In this document: piece by piece, positions 63,048 to 64,000 of the stretch | Numbering within the stretch: position 1 is the first letter of the stretch | Layout: each line of letters opens with the position of its first letter | Source: Paludibacter sp. | Lineage (GTDB): Bacteria; Bacteroidota; Bacteroidia; Bacteroidales; Paludibacteraceae | Reading direction: 5' to 3' | Length of the DNA stretch: 64,000 bases | Assembly: GCA_024710005.1 (NCBI GenBank) | Contig: JANJVQ010000018.1 | Coordinates: 146,764-210,763, forward strand | Notes under the pieces: generated by a model | What the model was told of the DNA's origin: nothing | Seen by the model: only the letters and a program-made list of their open reading frames with translations | Database searches by the model: none | Made by a program: the position numbers and the translations under genes

Positions 63048-63218
63048 ATGAAAAGCTTCCTGAAATACTTAGGTCCGATTATTTTGCTGATTGGCACCGT
63101 TTTACTGACAGTTTATTACTTCGCAAATACAGCATCTAACACATTACTGATTGTTGCAGGTGCCATGATGGTTAGTGGCCTGATAGCCCACGTTTTCATC
63201 AATAAATACGTTGAATAA
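63048..63218 (+). CDS. Tiny two-helix membrane protein
   Basis: A 56-residue protein: MKSFLKYLGPIILLIGTVLL opens the first helix, a short turn with NTASNT follows, then a second helix (LLIVAGAMMVSGLIAHVFI) and the tail NKYVE. I recall similar tiny proteins in other Bacteroidales, all without a function. The ATG at 63048 is preferred to a start 12 codons earlier, which would overlap the promoter-like TTTG (63083-independent; 62983-62986) and TTAATTTG (63007-63014) boxes. It faces metH, with the second hairpin element between them. Confidence 0.7.
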   Translation: MKSFLKYLGPIILLIGTVLLTVYYFANTASNTLLIVAGAMMVSGLIAHVFINKYVE

Positions 63219-63223
63219 TTTTT

Positions 63224-63346
63224 AACCATATAAGTCATATAAGAAACATATAAGTTTTATTTTTTAATAGAAGATAAATACGCTGTGTAAATCTTTTATT
63301 ATAAATTTAAAAGAACTTATATGTTTCTTATATGACTTATATGGTT
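63224..63346. repeat. Long hairpin element, copy 2 (arms 33 nt, fully paired)
   Basis: Arms 63224-63256 and 63314-63346 are perfect reverse complements. They match the arms at 61631-61744 except at a 3-base block (AAGAAAC against AAGTTAC) that has changed in both arms together. It lies between the tiny membrane protein and metH (convergent) and could end transcription from both sides. Confidence 0.9.
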
Positions 63347-63351
63347 TATTA

Positions 63352-64000
63352 TTAAAACAACCCGGGTTTTCGTTGCCTGGCTTCTTCCAATGAAAGCAGG
63401 CTCGCCTGTGGTTTTTGCTTCTCTCTCAACTGCTGATATTCATTTGCAACTTCCGATGTAAAGGAACCGATGGTTTTTGGGTTCATCAACTGCGCAACAA
63501 TGTGCGTATTTACTGAAGCATCTTTGACGTATACGACCGGACCTGTATAATTCGGCGAAATCTTAACAGCCGTATGGATTTTGGATGTTGTTGCCCCTCC
63601 GATTAACAAAGGTATTTTTAACCCTGCTTTTTCCATCTCGGCTGCTACCACGCACATTTCTTCCAACGAAGGTGTTATCAGTCCGCTTAACCCCACAATA
63701 TCTACCTTTTCCTCTATAGCAGTCTTGATTATCTTATCAGTTGGTGTCATCACACCCAGGTCAATAACTTCATAGTTATTACATCCCAATACCACCGCAA
63801 CAATATTTTTACCGATGTCATGCACATCTCCTTTTACCGTAGCAATCAGAAACTTACCGGCAGATGAACGCTGACCCGGCACTTTCTCTGCTTCGATGTA
63901 GGGTTGCAAAATAGCCACTGCTTTCTTCATCGTACGGGCGGTTTTCACCACCTGAGGTAAAAACATCTTACCTTCTCCGAATAAGTCTCCGACAATGTTC
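63352..64000 (-). CDS. metH: B12-dependent methionine synthase, 3' end (cobalamin-binding domain)
   Basis: The final 216 or so residues of MetH; the frame is open past the window end, so the start lies outside. Visible are the four-helix cap end ([20 protein letters not shown]) and the B12-binding Rossmann domain with the axial-ligand motif [15 protein letters not shown], then [13 protein letters not shown] and [13 protein letters not shown]. The protein stops shortly after that domain ([11 protein letters not shown]), without the C-terminal AdoMet-dependent reactivation domain of E. coli MetH. A shorter MetH is what I remember for Bacteroides, so this is likely natural and not a truncation. 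Confidence 0.93.
   Translation of the reverse strand, partial: NIVGDLFGEGKMFLPQVVKTARTMKKAVAILQPYIEAEKVPGQRSSAGKFLIATVKGDVHDIGKNIVAVVLGCNNYEVIDLGVMTPTDKIIKTAIEEKVDIVGLSGLITPSLEEMCVVAAEMEKAGLKIPLLIGGATTSKIHTAVKISPNYTGPVVYVKDASVNTHIVAQLMNPKTIGSFTSEVANEYQQLREKQKPQASLLSLEEARQRKPGLF

Overview
The window reads as a chromosomal segment from a member of the Bacteroidota, most likely the order Bacteroidales (a Paludibacter- or Bacteroides-like anaerobe is a low-confidence guess). The signs are promoters of the TTTG-N19-TAnnTTTG type in front of tRNAs and protein genes, type IX secretion C-terminal domains (PNP...GxYxxKI), a TonB receptor/DUF4249 lipoprotein pair, DUF3078 and DUF4834 proteins, a fused SecDF, acidic residues right after lipoprotein cysteines, and several palindromic intergenic repeat families. 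No prophage, integrase, transposase, CRISPR array or rRNA operon was seen. Most of the window is housekeeping DNA with small accessory blocks.

Layout. 1-8000: the tail of an ExbD-like gene, a copper P-type ATPase, then a leftward argH / SRPBCC / pyrE / YraN group, a small basic protein, a DUF3078 outer membrane protein and an HD hydrolase. 8100-16600: priA-birA rightward, facing an acetyl xylan esterase-like protein, DUF4834 and ileS leftward; ileS carries an in-frame GC-rich repeat element. 16600-25500 is accessory: DUF3788-DUF1801, an orphan T9SS C-terminal domain, a soluble PAS histidine kinase with a NarL-type regulator, a Nudix hydrolase, a lipoprotein, and a DUF4249/TonB receptor pair. 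25850-31330: a secreted repeat protein with a T9SS tail, a two-domain solute-binding lipoprotein, and an unusual STAS / unknown / kinase-like protein. 31400-43300: tRNA-Gln, a lipoprotein, tyrS, an MsbA-like ABC exporter, purB, psd-mazG-deoC, a polyprenyl synthetase and polA. 43400-45900: an Rrf2 regulator, a YceI protein and an outer membrane barrel protein. 45950-64000: rpsT, tRNA-Glu, recO, an LD-carboxypeptidase, an ABC-2 transporter, radC, udk, secDF, initiator tRNA, serC-serA, ald, mutS, a glycosyltransferase, a tiny membrane protein and the 3' end of metH.

The genes link up in several ways. serC and serA overlap by 4 bp and give two steps of serine synthesis. The two NatA/NatB-like genes overlap by 4 bp. 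The kinase and regulator are 5 bp apart. Rrf2, YceI and the barrel protein may be one redox- or Fe-S-controlled surface module. The strongest leads for something undescribed are the STAS-kinase protein with its surface-lipoprotein neighbour, the repeat element translated inside IleRS next to the editing domain, and two long hairpin elements (61631-61744 and 63224-63346) whose arms differ by compensating changes.
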